From contig MVCZ01000045.1 in NCBI GenBank assembly GCA_002049825.1, forward strand, positions 1 through 8,747: a stretch of 8,747 nt of DNA, in the 5' to 3' direction. Position 1 is the first letter of the stretch, and every line of letters starts with the position of its first letter. This stretch comes from Candidatus Zhuqueibacterota bacterium 4484_188. Lineage in GTDB: Bacteria > Calditrichota > Calditrichia > RBG-13-44-9. A program made the position numbers and the translations under genes. This document shows, in pieces, positions 1 through 7,010 of the stretch. A model generated the notes under the pieces. The model was not told the DNA's origin and did no database searches. It saw only the letters and a list, made by a program, of their open reading frames with translations.

Positions 1-339
1 CCGCCAAGCCGTCCTCCGTTAGACCGGCATTTTTTCCACCACCCGTTTGAAGAAATTTCGGCTCCGTTGGAAGGACTTTTTGTCTCCGGGAAAAATATCG
101 GGGAAAAGGTCCGGCAAAATGAACCGGTAGGCACTATTAACAATATCGAAATCCGTTCGCCCTACGACGGACAAATCTGGGGCATTTACCACAGTGGAAA
201 AATACTCCCCGCCAAACAAACATTGGCGTTGGTCTACACCGGCGCCGGCAGGGACGAGTTTGCGCATTTTGGTTTTCAGCATCGTGCGGTTGCCGGCGCG
301 GTGTTGCGGGAGCTTTTCCGCTTTTCTCACAAAAAATGA
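1..339 (+). CDS. YqeB-like (EF2563 family) molybdenum-hydroxylase accessory protein, C-terminal part only
   Basis: The frame is open from the first base, so the N-terminus lies outside the window; 112 residues remain, ending at TGA 337-339. The visible part reads as two hammerhead-like beta repeats: SAPLEGLF...IGEKVRQNEPVG (about residues 20-44), then IRSPYDGQIWGIYHSGKILP (about 51-70). A tail follows with GRDEF (83-87) and RAVAGAVLREL (95-105). This order matches, from memory, the C-terminus of the EF2563/YqeB family, where an APADGVF...IGD.V..G half is followed by a second half and then a tail like SDKALAIGGGVLEAI. YqeB proteins are linked to maturation of selenium-dependent molybdenum hydroxylases. 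The family's GDIDPR segment is not conserved here (ALVYTGAGRDE instead). An aspartoacylase/AstE C-terminus or another lipoyl-like domain is the alternative, but those lack the tail. Family assignment is by eye only. Confidence 0.55.
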   Translation, partial: PPSRPPLDRHFFHHPFEEISAPLEGLFVSGKNIGEKVRQNEPVGTINNIEIRSPYDGQIWGIYHSGKILPAKQTLALVYTGAGRDEFAHFGFQHRAVAGAVLRELFRFSHKK

Positions 340-365
340 TATCAACATCCCAAACTGTTGATATC
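338..365. repeat. Perfect 10-bp inverted repeat over the stop codon, possible weak terminator
   Basis: GATATCAACA (338-347) and TGTTGATATC (356-365) are perfect reverse complements around an 8-nt loop (TCCCAAAC). The left arm starts inside the TGA stop of the upstream gene. Only a broken T-rich stretch (TTTCTTT, 371-377) follows, so it is a poor intrinsic terminator on plus; A331-A336 would give a U-run on the opposite strand. A binding site is equally possible. No convincing promoter is visible in the remaining leader up to 475. Confidence 0.4.
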
Positions 366-475
366 GCCGATTTCTTTACCAAAATGAATTGTTTATTTTG
401 CGCCTGACATTAAAAAAGAACATACTCTGCCAGGGAGGAAACAAAACAACCTGAACCGAAAAAGACGAGGTATGT

Positions 476-1864
476 ATGCAGGGAATTTTGGATGTTGCAG
501 ACCGGATTATTGTTGGCTACAATGAATATGTGGGAGGATATCTGCTGCTGGCAGTGCTTATCCCTACCGGTCTGTTTTTTGCGTTTAAATTCAGATTTCT
601 ACATGTGACCAAATTAAAACATTCCATTGCGGTGATTCGTGGCAAATACGACAAAGCGGAAGACACCGGCGATATTAACCATTTCCGGGCGCTGACCACC
701 GCTTTGTCGGCAACTATTGGTACCGGCAATATTGTGGGTGTAGCGCTGGCGATTTATTTCGGCGGACCGGGGTCGATTTTCTGGATGTGGGTCACCGGAT
801 TTCTGGGAATGATACTCAAATTTGTGGAATGCACCCTGTCGTTCCTTTTTCGCAAGGTGCACGAAGACGGCTCCATCTCCGGCGGTCCGATGTATTACAT
901 GGAATTGGGCTTAAAAAGCAAATTGGGCTCCTTTGCCAAAGTAATGGCGGTGGTATTTGCCGGGGCAACCATCCTCTGTTCCATGGGCACCGGGAACATG
1001 GCGCAGTCAAATTCCATCGCCGACGTGCTGCGCTCCAATTACGGAATACCGGTGGTGGCAACCGGAATTGTCATCACTTCCCTGGTTTTACTGGTCATCG
1101 TGGGCGGGATTAAACGGATTGCTGAAGTGACTGCGCGGTTGGTGCCGTTTATGGCGGTGATGTATTTTGCCAGTGCAATTCTTGTTATTTTGATGTCGAT
1201 TGATAAAATCCCTGCGGCATTCTACCTGATTTTTACCAATGCTTTCACCGGAACGGCGGCGGCGGGAGGTTTCATCGGTTCGGCATTTATTATGACCCTG
1301 CGTTTTGGCGTGGCGCGGGGGCTATTTTCCAACGAGGCAGGGCAGGGGTCGGCAGCAATTGCCCACGCCGCGGCGAAAACCAAATACCCGGTGCGGGAAG
1401 GATTGGTTGCTTCGGTGGGCCCGCTGGTGGACACCCTGATTATTTGTTCGCTCACTGCACTGGTTATCATCCTTACCGGTGCCTGGACCAGCGGAGTGAA
1501 GGGCGTCGGGATGACCGTGGAAGGCTTTGCCCGGGGACTCACCCCGCTGGGTCTCTCGGATATAGGGCAGCACATTGTTGCCGGCGGATTGATTCTGTTT
1601 GCCTTCTCCACCATCATCAGTTGGTCTTACTACGGAAATCGCGCGGTGGAATATTTGATTGGCGAAAAATACCTGAAAGTGTACCAGCTTGTTTTCGGGC
1701 TGTTTGTTTTCCTGGGCTCAATCTGGGGAATTGACCTGGTTTGGCATTTCGTGGATATGGTGATTACCTTCATGACCATCCCGAACCTGATTGCCATTAT
1801 TTTACTTTCCTCAATTGTTAAAAAAGAAGTGCAGAAATATTTTGCCATGATGAAGGGGATTTAA
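476..1864 (+). CDS. Sodium:alanine/amino-acid symporter, AGCS family
   Basis: A polytopic inner-membrane protein of 462 residues, normal for the alanine/glycine:cation symporter family, which couples inward Na+ (or H+) flow to uptake of small neutral amino acids. Family hallmarks are clear: TGNIVGVALAI (83-93) followed by GGPGSIFWMW, GGPMYYMELGL (136-146), GNMAQSNSIAD (172-182), SNEAGQGSAAIAHAAA (285-300) and FAFSTIISWSYYG (375-387). About ten or more hydrophobic spans cover its length, and no gap relative to the family is obvious. The ATG at 476 has GACGAGG (464-470) five bases upstream; a second purine-rich run AGGGAGG at 432-438 is too distant for this start. The gene stands alone: a different function lies upstream and a TA pair 145 bp downstream. 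Alanine or glycine is the likeliest substrate from the family, not from residues seen here. Confidence 0.95.
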   Translation: MQGILDVADRIIVGYNEYVGGYLLLAVLIPTGLFFAFKFRFLHVTKLKHSIAVIRGKYDKAEDTGDINHFRALTTALSATIGTGNIVGVALAIYFGGPGSIFWMWVTGFLGMILKFVECTLSFLFRKVHEDGSISGGPMYYMELGLKSKLGSFAKVMAVVFAGATILCSMGTGNMAQSNSIADVLRSNYGIPVVATGIVITSLVLLVIVGGIKRIAEVTARLVPFMAVMYFASAILVILMSIDKIPAAFYLIFTNAFTGTAAAGGFIGSAFIMTLRFGVARGLFSNEAGQGSAAIAHAAAKTKYPVREGLVASVGPLVDTLIICSLTALVIILTGAWTSGVKGVGMTVEGFARGLTPLGLSDIGQHIVAGGLILFAFSTIISWSYYGNRAVEYLIGEKYLKVYQLVFGLFVFLGSIWGIDLVWHFVDMVITFMTIPNLIAIILLSSIVKKEVQKYFAMMKGI

Positions 1865-1973
1865 TTCTACTTTACAGATGGACATTACTTGGAGAATTCG
1901 TTTCATTAGGTTTTCGTGGAGAGACTGCAAAATTGTTATTGAATTTTTAAAGAGGGAACAATTAACGAACCTG

Positions 1974-1987
1974 GTCATATATATGAC
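1974..1987. promoter_or_regulatory. 14-bp perfect palindrome, candidate TA autoregulation operator
   Basis: GTCATATATATGAC is its own reverse complement and lies 22 bp before the antitoxin ATG at 2010. Type II antitoxins of the Phd/YefM class commonly repress their own operon by binding palindromes at this position, and the AT-rich core could overlap a -10 element. The palindrome is directly visible; its role as an operator is inference. Confidence 0.5.
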
Positions 1988-2009
1988 TAAGTGAATTTGA
2001 GGTGATTTT

Positions 2010-2234
2010 ATGTTTCTTGTAAATATCCACGAAGCAAAAACAAATCTTTCGAAACTTGTCAAAAAAGTTATGAATGGCGAAGAAGTGGTAATTGCCAAAG
2101 GAAATAAACCGGTGGTAAAGATGGTTCAATATAACACATCCAAGCTAAAACGAGAGATTGGAACAGCCAAGGGACAGGTGAAGATTGCGCCCGATTTTGA
2201 TAAACCCTTAGATGATTTTAAGGAATACATGTGA
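2010..2234 (+). CDS. Type II antitoxin, Phd/YefM family
   Basis: This 74-residue protein has the Phd/YefM layout. An N-terminal DNA-binding half reads VNIHEAKTNLSKLVKKV (4-20), then GEEVVIAKGNKPVVKMV (23-39). An acidic C-terminal tail, with APDFDKPLDDFKEYM (60-74), would wrap around and inhibit the toxin. The start has a good ribosome site, GAGGTGA (1999-2005), four bases before ATG. The stop overlaps the toxin start as TGATG, the usual tight coupling of such pairs. Members with this tail are normally paired with VapC-like PIN RNases, which is what follows. Base composition is visibly more AT-rich than the flanking transporter genes, consistent with mobile acquisition. The antitoxin appears intact although its toxin is not. 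Confidence 0.88.
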   Translation: MFLVNIHEAKTNLSKLVKKVMNGEEVVIAKGNKPVVKMVQYNTSKLKREIGTAKGQVKIAPDFDKPLDDFKEYM

Positions 2235-2620
2235 TGAAATATTTAATTGACACACATGCTTTATTATGGATTGTTACCGATGACCGACATCTGACATAAA
2301 AAGTAAAGGATATATTTTTAAATCCAGAAAATGAATTATATCTAAGTATCGCCAGCTTGTGGGAAATGGCAATAAAAATCAGTCTGAATAAATTGTATTT
2401 GAATGAGACATTAGAAGATTTTACCCAGAAACACATAATTGGGAATGATATTGAAATATTAAAAATTGAACTTTCTCACATTTACCGAGTCGAACAGCTT
2501 CCGTTCCATCATAGGGATCCTTTTGATAGACTCATCATTTCTCAATCAATTGAAGATAATTTACCATTGCTTACCTCAGATATTAAATTTGATGAGTACC
2601 CTATTACCAGGGTTTGGTAA
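2234..2620 (+). pseudogene. VapC-like PIN-domain toxin interrupted by an in-frame stop
   Basis: Read from the ATG overlapping the antitoxin stop, the frame encodes MKYLIDTHALLWIVTDDRHL, then Thr, then TAA at 2297-2299 (codon 22). It then continues in the same frame to residue 128 with no other stop. The whole matches PIN RNases paired with Phd-type antitoxins. All four expected acidic positions survive: D6 (LIDTHALLW), E44 (SIASLWEMAIK), D98 (HHRDPFDRLII) and D116 (LLTSD). The C-terminus FDEYPITRVW is typical. Family members have K, E or similar where the stop sits (LS-K-K-A), so one change such as AAA to TAA explains it. Restart at TTG 2357 would give 87 residues without D6, so a catalytically dead fragment is expected. 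A sequencing error or low-level readthrough is the alternative. Confidence 0.85.
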
Positions 2621-2688
2621 TTTTGAAAAACATTCTTAGCGAATTAGTTAGACATCTAAAAGATTTATAATTTCTGCTACAATACGTA

Positions 2689-2725
2689 AGTAACTATTTT
2701 GGTAAATAGGTTACTGTTTTGTTTT
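2689..2725 (+). terminator. Probable intrinsic terminator of the toxin-antitoxin operon
   Basis: AGTAACTATTT (2689-2699) pairs with AAATAGGTTACT (2704-2715) around a TGGT loop, leaving one bulged G. The hairpin is followed by GTTTTGTTTT (2716-2725). It lies 69 bp after the toxin stop. The stem is AT-rich, so efficiency is uncertain, but arms plus T-run fit a Rho-independent terminator on plus. Confidence 0.6.
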
Positions 2726-2770
2726 CCGGATTTGCCGCCCACCTGTAAATTGGTGAGTAACTCTCCACGT

Positions 2771-2792
2771 AAAAATCCGACCCAGCGGATTT
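2771..2792 (-). terminator. Probable intrinsic terminator of the efflux operon
   Basis: On the minus strand, AAATCCG (2792-2786), loop CTGGGT and CGGATTT (2779-2773) form a 7-bp perfect stem running into five T residues in total (down to 2771). It starts 11 bp beyond the RND permease stop at 2804. With the hairpin at 2689-2725 it makes a back-to-back pair between convergent operons. Confidence 0.6.
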
Positions 2793-2803
2793 ATTGGGCA
2801 GAT

Positions 2804-5794
2804 TTACCCTTCTTCAGTTACCGGCGCAGATTTCGGTTTCAATTTCATTTTAATTTTTTCAATCGCGGTCTCTACCGCATCGCTGAGAATGTAATAGAGC
2901 ACCGGCACGATAATCAGGGTAAAAGCGGTGGCAAACAGCAAACCGAAAATGACCGCCACGCCCATGTTACTCCACCACTGCGAGCTTTCCGCACCAAACT
3001 GGATGAATTTCGAGAAATCACCTTTGAACAACCCGATAAAGTCGATATTGATTCCGGCGGTAAGGGGAATAAGCCCCAGAATGGTGGTGACAGCAGTCAG
3101 GATAACCGGACGCAGGCGGGTTTTACCGCTCTGAATAATTGCCTGCATTTTGTCCAGTCCCTTTGCCCGAAGTCGCTGAATATAGTCAATCAGGACGATG
3201 GCATTATTCACCACTACCCCGGCTAACGATATTATGCCAATACCGGTCATAATAATCCCGAACGGGCTGAATGTTACCAGCAATCCGAAAAATACGCCAA
3301 AGAAGGAAAGTAACACGGAAATCATAATTACGAAAGGAAGTGATACTGAATTAAACTGGGTGACCAGCACAAAGAAAATGAGTAGGATGGCGATCAGGAA
3401 CGCCCGCATTAGGAATGCCGAAGCCTCTGCCTGTTCGGTATTTTGTCCGGCATAGGTCAGGGAGTAGCCTTCCGGCGTTGTGAAATTGGTCAGTCGGTGT
3501 TTAACGTCAGACAGGACTTCGGCTGAGCTCCGCCCGAAAGCGTCGGCGGTAATGGTAACCACCCGGTCGCCGTCCACATGATTGATGGTGCTCAGCCCGG
3601 AGGAAAACCCGACATGTGCCACGTTTGCCAGCGGAATATGCTCACCTTCGTAGAAAATGGTTAGGTTCAACAGGTCGCTGTAACTTTTGCGGAAATCTTT
3701 ACTGAAGCGCACGGTAATATCGTATTCATCCTGTCCCATGCGATATTCGGACGCTTTGGTGCCGTTAACAGCGGTTCGGATAGTGCTGGCGACCATGGCG
3801 GTGTTAAGCCCCAGGAGCGCTGCCTTTTCCCGGTTGATGCGGATGTTCAGTTCCGGACGTCCCTTTTCGTAATTGTCTTTCAGCTTGGTAAGCCCCGGCA
3901 CGTTGCGGATAAGTCGCTGAATCCGGTTTGAAATTTCTTCCAGCACGCGAAAGTCTTCACCCTTAATCTGGATTTCCACCGCGCTGCCGGTGGGCGGTCC
4001 TTCCTGGGGTTTAGTCACGTCGATACGTGCTCCGGGAATATCGGTTAATTCACCCCGCACTTTTTCCAGTGTCTTGAAAGTGTTATGTTTTCGCTCGTAT
4101 TGTTCCAGGAAATCGATGGTTATCTGGGACTTGTGCGGTGAACCGCCGCCGCCGCCAAAGTCGAAAGCATCGGTTACGCCACCAACTTCGGTGACAAAAT
4201 GTTCCATATCCGGTGTGTCCAGAATTCGCTTTTCAATCTGGCGAAGAATTTTATCCGAAGTCTCTAAACGTGTACCGATAGGTGCATCAACTTTTATCCA
4301 TGCCTGACTGGGCTCGAGGTCCGGAAAAAATTCAACGCCATTATTAAACAGCCCGTAAACAATGTAAATGCCGATGTAACCCGCAAAAGTCAGCCAGAGC
4401 GTTGTCTTACGATGATTCAGAGTCCAGCGCAGCGATTTCTCGTAATGAACAATCAGTTTCTGCAAAAGCCGGTCACCGGGCAGCAGGGACGTCTTTTCGT
4501 TTAATTTTAAAAATGAAGAAGAAAGCACCGGGTTAAACACGTACGCCACAAACAGCGAAGAGGACAGGGTGATGATCAGGGTGATTGGCAGGTACTTCAT
4601 GAATTCACCGATAATTCCCGGCCAGAGAATCATTGGTGCGAAAGCAAATAATGTGGTTACCGTGGACGCAAACACTGCCATTCCCACTTCATCGGTGGCA
4701 TCGCGAGCGGCTTTCATTAAGCCGCTGCCTTCCTGATGGTGGCGGTAAATGTTTTCCACGATGACGATGGCGTTGTCCACCAACATTCCCAGCGCCAGGA
4801 TCAGGCTAAACAGCACTACCATATTCAGCGTGTAGCCCATCATGCTGATGACGATGAAAGAAATCAACATGGAAAGCGGGATGGCAATGCCGACTAATAG
4901 TCCGTTGCGCGCTCCCATGAAAAAATACAATACTAAAATGACTAACAGGAGTCCGGTAATGATGTTGTTTTCCAGGTCGTTTACCGTCGAGCGGATTTCT
5001 TTGGATTGATCGGCGAGGATCACATAACTGGTTTTTGCCGGAAACTTATCCTTTTCCTTCTCCAGAATATTTTTCACCTCGTCGGCAATGCGGATGATAT
5101 TTTCACCGCTACGTTTCTGAATCGACAGGGTGACGCTCGATTTCTTGTCCAGCCGCGAATAACTGGTCTGTTCTTCGTAGCCAAAAACCACATCGGCTAA
5201 ATCGCGAACGTAAATGGGGTAGCCGTTAACAGTCTTCACTACCACATTCTTTAATTCATCAATTGAAGAAAATTCACCGGGAATTCGCACGGTGTATTTC
5301 AGGTTGCCGCTTTCCACCGAGCCGCCGGGAATGGTGGTATTTTCCTGTTTAATGGCGTCAATCACATCGTTCACACCCAATTTGTAATACTGCAGCCGTG
5401 CCGGGTTTAGGTTGACCTTCACCTCACGCTCCAGCCCACCAGAGATGTTCACGTCCAGCACGCCGGGAATTTGTTTGAATTCGTCCTGCAAATTTTCGGC
5501 AATTTTTTTCAAACGAACCAGTGACTGCTGCCCGGTGATGCTGACCAGCATAATGGGGATGTTCTCAAAATTGATTTCCTGGACGATGGGATCTTCAATG
5601 TCGTCCGGCATATCCGGTTTTGCCTGATCGACTTTTTCCCGCACTTTCCGCACCGCTTCGTCAATATCGATGTCCGATTCAAACTCAGCCACAATATTAC
5701 TGAATCCTTCGCGACTGGTCGAAGTCATTTTCTTAATTTTGGAAATTTCTTTCAGCTTGTTTTCAATCGGAAGAGACCAATTGGAGATTTTCAT
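2804..5794 (-). CDS. RND (HAE1/AcrB-like) efflux permease, lacking the first transmembrane helix
   Basis: This is the inner-membrane pump of the tripartite efflux system: it exchanges periplasmic protons for exported compounds. From ATG 5794 it has 996 residues; relatives have about 1040-1060. Visible parts include porter segments SGGLEREVKVN (about 118-128), TM2 at about 276-296, TM4 GMLVDNAIVIVEN with Asp340 (only one of AcrB's Asp pair; the second is Asn), TM7 at about 465-484, a five-glycine loop at 547-551, TM10 with VVNNAIVLID (Asn863-864), and the last helix at about 946-970. The N-terminus is abnormal: MKISNWS runs directly into LPIENKLKEISKIKKMTSTS, which corresponds to about residue 63 onward of AcrB. 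About 57 residues, with TM1 and the first porter strand, are missing in frame. The frame stays open upstream to 5893 but without family similarity; GAGG six bases before 5794 supports this start. It is last gene of the operon, 136 bp after the MFP. Pump activity is doubtful. Confidence 0.93.
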   Translation of the reverse strand: MKISNWSLPIENKLKEISKIKKMTSTSREGFSNIVAEFESDIDIDEAVRKVREKVDQAKPDMPDDIEDPIVQEINFENIPIMLVSITGQQSLVRLKKIAENLQDEFKQIPGVLDVNISGGLEREVKVNLNPARLQYYKLGVNDVIDAIKQENTTIPGGSVESGNLKYTVRIPGEFSSIDELKNVVVKTVNGYPIYVRDLADVVFGYEEQTSYSRLDKKSSVTLSIQKRSGENIIRIADEVKNILEKEKDKFPAKTSYVILADQSKEIRSTVNDLENNIITGLLLVILVLYFFMGARNGLLVGIAIPLSMLISFIVISMMGYTLNMVVLFSLILALGMLVDNAIVIVENIYRHHQEGSGLMKAARDATDEVGMAVFASTVTTLFAFAPMILWPGIIGEFMKYLPITLIITLSSSLFVAYVFNPVLSSSFLKLNEKTSLLPGDRLLQKLIVHYEKSLRWTLNHRKTTLWLTFAGYIGIYIVYGLFNNGVEFFPDLEPSQAWIKVDAPIGTRLETSDKILRQIEKRILDTPDMEHFVTEVGGVTDAFDFGGGGGSPHKSQITIDFLEQYERKHNTFKTLEKVRGELTDIPGARIDVTKPQEGPPTGSAVEIQIKGEDFRVLEEISNRIQRLIRNVPGLTKLKDNYEKGRPELNIRINREKAALLGLNTAMVASTIRTAVNGTKASEYRMGQDEYDITVRFSKDFRKSYSDLLNLTIFYEGEHIPLANVAHVGFSSGLSTINHVDGDRVVTITADAFGRSSAEVLSDVKHRLTNFTTPEGYSLTYAGQNTEQAEASAFLMRAFLIAILLIFFVLVTQFNSVSLPFVIMISVLLSFFGVFFGLLVTFSPFGIIMTGIGIISLAGVVVNNAIVLIDYIQRLRAKGLDKMQAIIQSGKTRLRPVILTAVTTILGLIPLTAGINIDFIGLFKGDFSKFIQFGAESSQWWSNMGVAVIFGLLFATAFTLIIVPVLYYILSDAVETAIEKIKMKLKPKSAPVTEEG

Positions 5795-5800
5795 CTTTTT

Positions 5801-5804
5801 CCTC
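5801..5804 (-). promoter_or_regulatory. Ribosome binding site fixing the RND permease start
   Basis: GAGG on the minus strand lies six bases before ATG 5794, whose product begins MKISN as in related pumps. The alternatives at 5806 (ATG) and 5893 have no comparable Shine-Dalgarno sequence, and they add a basic stretch unlike any RND N-terminus. Confidence 0.65.
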
Positions 5805-5930
5805 ATCTGTTTTGTTGTTGTGCCGGAAGCGCTTTCCCGAACACCCGGTTTTTTATTTGAATTGTGAAGGGGGCGTCGCTGCCGATTGCACAAAATGTTT
5901 CTGATTCAATTCTATGTCTTATGAAAAAAG

Positions 5931-6887
5931 TTACTCGTTTACTACCATGACTTCATCCCCGTCGGTTAGTTCCTGCTGACCGACCACCACCAATTCTTCG
6001 CCCGGTTTTAAGCCATCCGCCAAAACACTGTCCTCGTACACCGCGCGGTACCGGATGTTTACCTTTTTTGCTTTATTCCCGGAAGTAATAAATACGTATT
6101 GCCCCAGTTCCGATTCAATCACCGCATCCAGGGGAATCACAATCTGATCGGTGAACGAGCGACGCAGAATCTTCAGGTTGGCAATCATTTGCGGAACCAG
6201 TTTTCGCTTCGGGTTGGGAATTTCAATTTCAATTTTAAAGGTTCGGGACTTCGGATCAATACTCCGGTTCACAAAGGTAACGTTTGCCTGACTGACGATT
6301 CCGGGGAGCGCATCGAATGAAATTTCCACCGGTGTCCCGATTTGAATATCTTTAATAAATCGCTCGGCAATTCCGGCATTTATTTTCATATAAGCATTAT
6401 CGATGAAATCGAAAATGGGTGACATAGGCATGGCGTAAGCACCCAGATCATAAAAGCGGTCGTTCACGTAGCCGGAAAGCGGGGCGGTGATGAATAGCTT
6501 ACTGTAGCGTGCTTTTCCCAACTGGTACGCCGCCTCGGCACGTTGCAAACCATACTTGGAAGATAAATATTCATTTTCCGAAATGGCGCGTTTGCTGTAG
6601 AGCACCTTCTTGCTATTATAATCCAATGTTGCTTGTTGCAGGGACGCTTTGGCTTCGTTATAAGTGGCTTCCAAAATTTTGTTATCCAGGATGGCGAGGG
6701 TGTCGCCTTTGCGAACGAAGTGTCCCGCCTTCTTCCACGATTAATTGGATGTGATTGCGCGCTTCCAGGGTGCCGGTCAGCTCGATGTACACATTAAACG
6801 GTCGCGGATTTAGCTTCATTGTTTTGATAGCGGTTTTAGCAAAAGTCCCATCACGGGAATTATCATCATTAAAAGTACCTTTTTCAT
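5931..6887 (-). pseudogene. Periplasmic membrane-fusion protein (HlyD/AcrA-like) with two frameshifts
   Basis: This is the adaptor that would join the RND pump to the outer-membrane channel. The reading frame is broken into three parts. (1) From ATG 6887 a signal-peptide-like MKKVLLMMIIPVMGLLL, ending at TGA 6818-6816. (2) From about 6840 to 6720, in another frame, MKLNPRPFNVYIELTGTLEA and RNHIQLIVEEGGTL, the first half of the lipoyl domain, ending at TAA 6684-6682. (3) From about 6735 to 5931, back in the first frame: AGHFVRKGDTLAILD, an alpha-hairpin (EATYNEAKASLQQATLDYNS... to LGKARYSKL), the second lipoyl half ITAPLSGYVNDRFYDLGAY, beta-barrel AERFIKDIQIGTPVEISF, and the membrane-proximal end ...LKPGEELVVVGQQELTDGDE. 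The two shifts cancel. The span encodes about 319 codons, somewhat short for the family. Part 3 could be made only from an internal start. The position between the outer-membrane factor and RND genes confirms the role. Confidence 0.85.
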
Positions 6888-6889
6888 TT

Positions 6890-6896
6890 CTCCTCC
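6890..6896 (-). promoter_or_regulatory. Strong ribosome binding site for the MFP gene
   Basis: GGAGGAG (6896-6890) precedes ATG 6887 by two bases (four from the GGAGG core). It marks the original MFP start even though the frame entered there now stops after 23 codons. In the 122 bp between the outer-membrane factor stop and this start I see no other gene. Confidence 0.7.
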
Positions 6897-7010
6897 AAAG
6901 TTTCTATTTCTTTTCTTTCTGTTGTCTGTTTTCGTCATGGATTTTCCGATTGACTATTTTTCCGGGCAGCCCTCATCTATGAAAAAAATGCCTGAGCGGA
7001 TATGGGTAAA

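Noticed and set aside
1878..1994. Small open frame of 38 codons between the symporter and the antitoxin
   Set aside because: No ribosome site at its ATG, it runs through the palindrome at 1974-1987, and no recognisable motif; chance is likeliest.
2234..2620. Alternative genetic code reading TAA as an amino acid
   Set aside because: TAA terminates the symporter, MFP and toxin frames where family alignments end, so it is a normal stop here.
2699..3226. Plus-strand open frame of 175 codons over the end of the RND gene
   Set aside because: It runs through the intergenic hairpins and antisense to the strongly conserved RND C-terminus; low-complexity, no family similarity.
5795..5893. Upstream extension of the RND frame to a start at 5893
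   Set aside because: The added 33 residues are basic, unlike any RND N-terminus, and lack a ribosome site; they do not hold the missing TM1.
6700..6887. Programmed frameshifting in the MFP gene
   Set aside because: No slippery heptamer with downstream structure is apparent, and residues expected in the family are missing at the second junction, so deletion explains it better.
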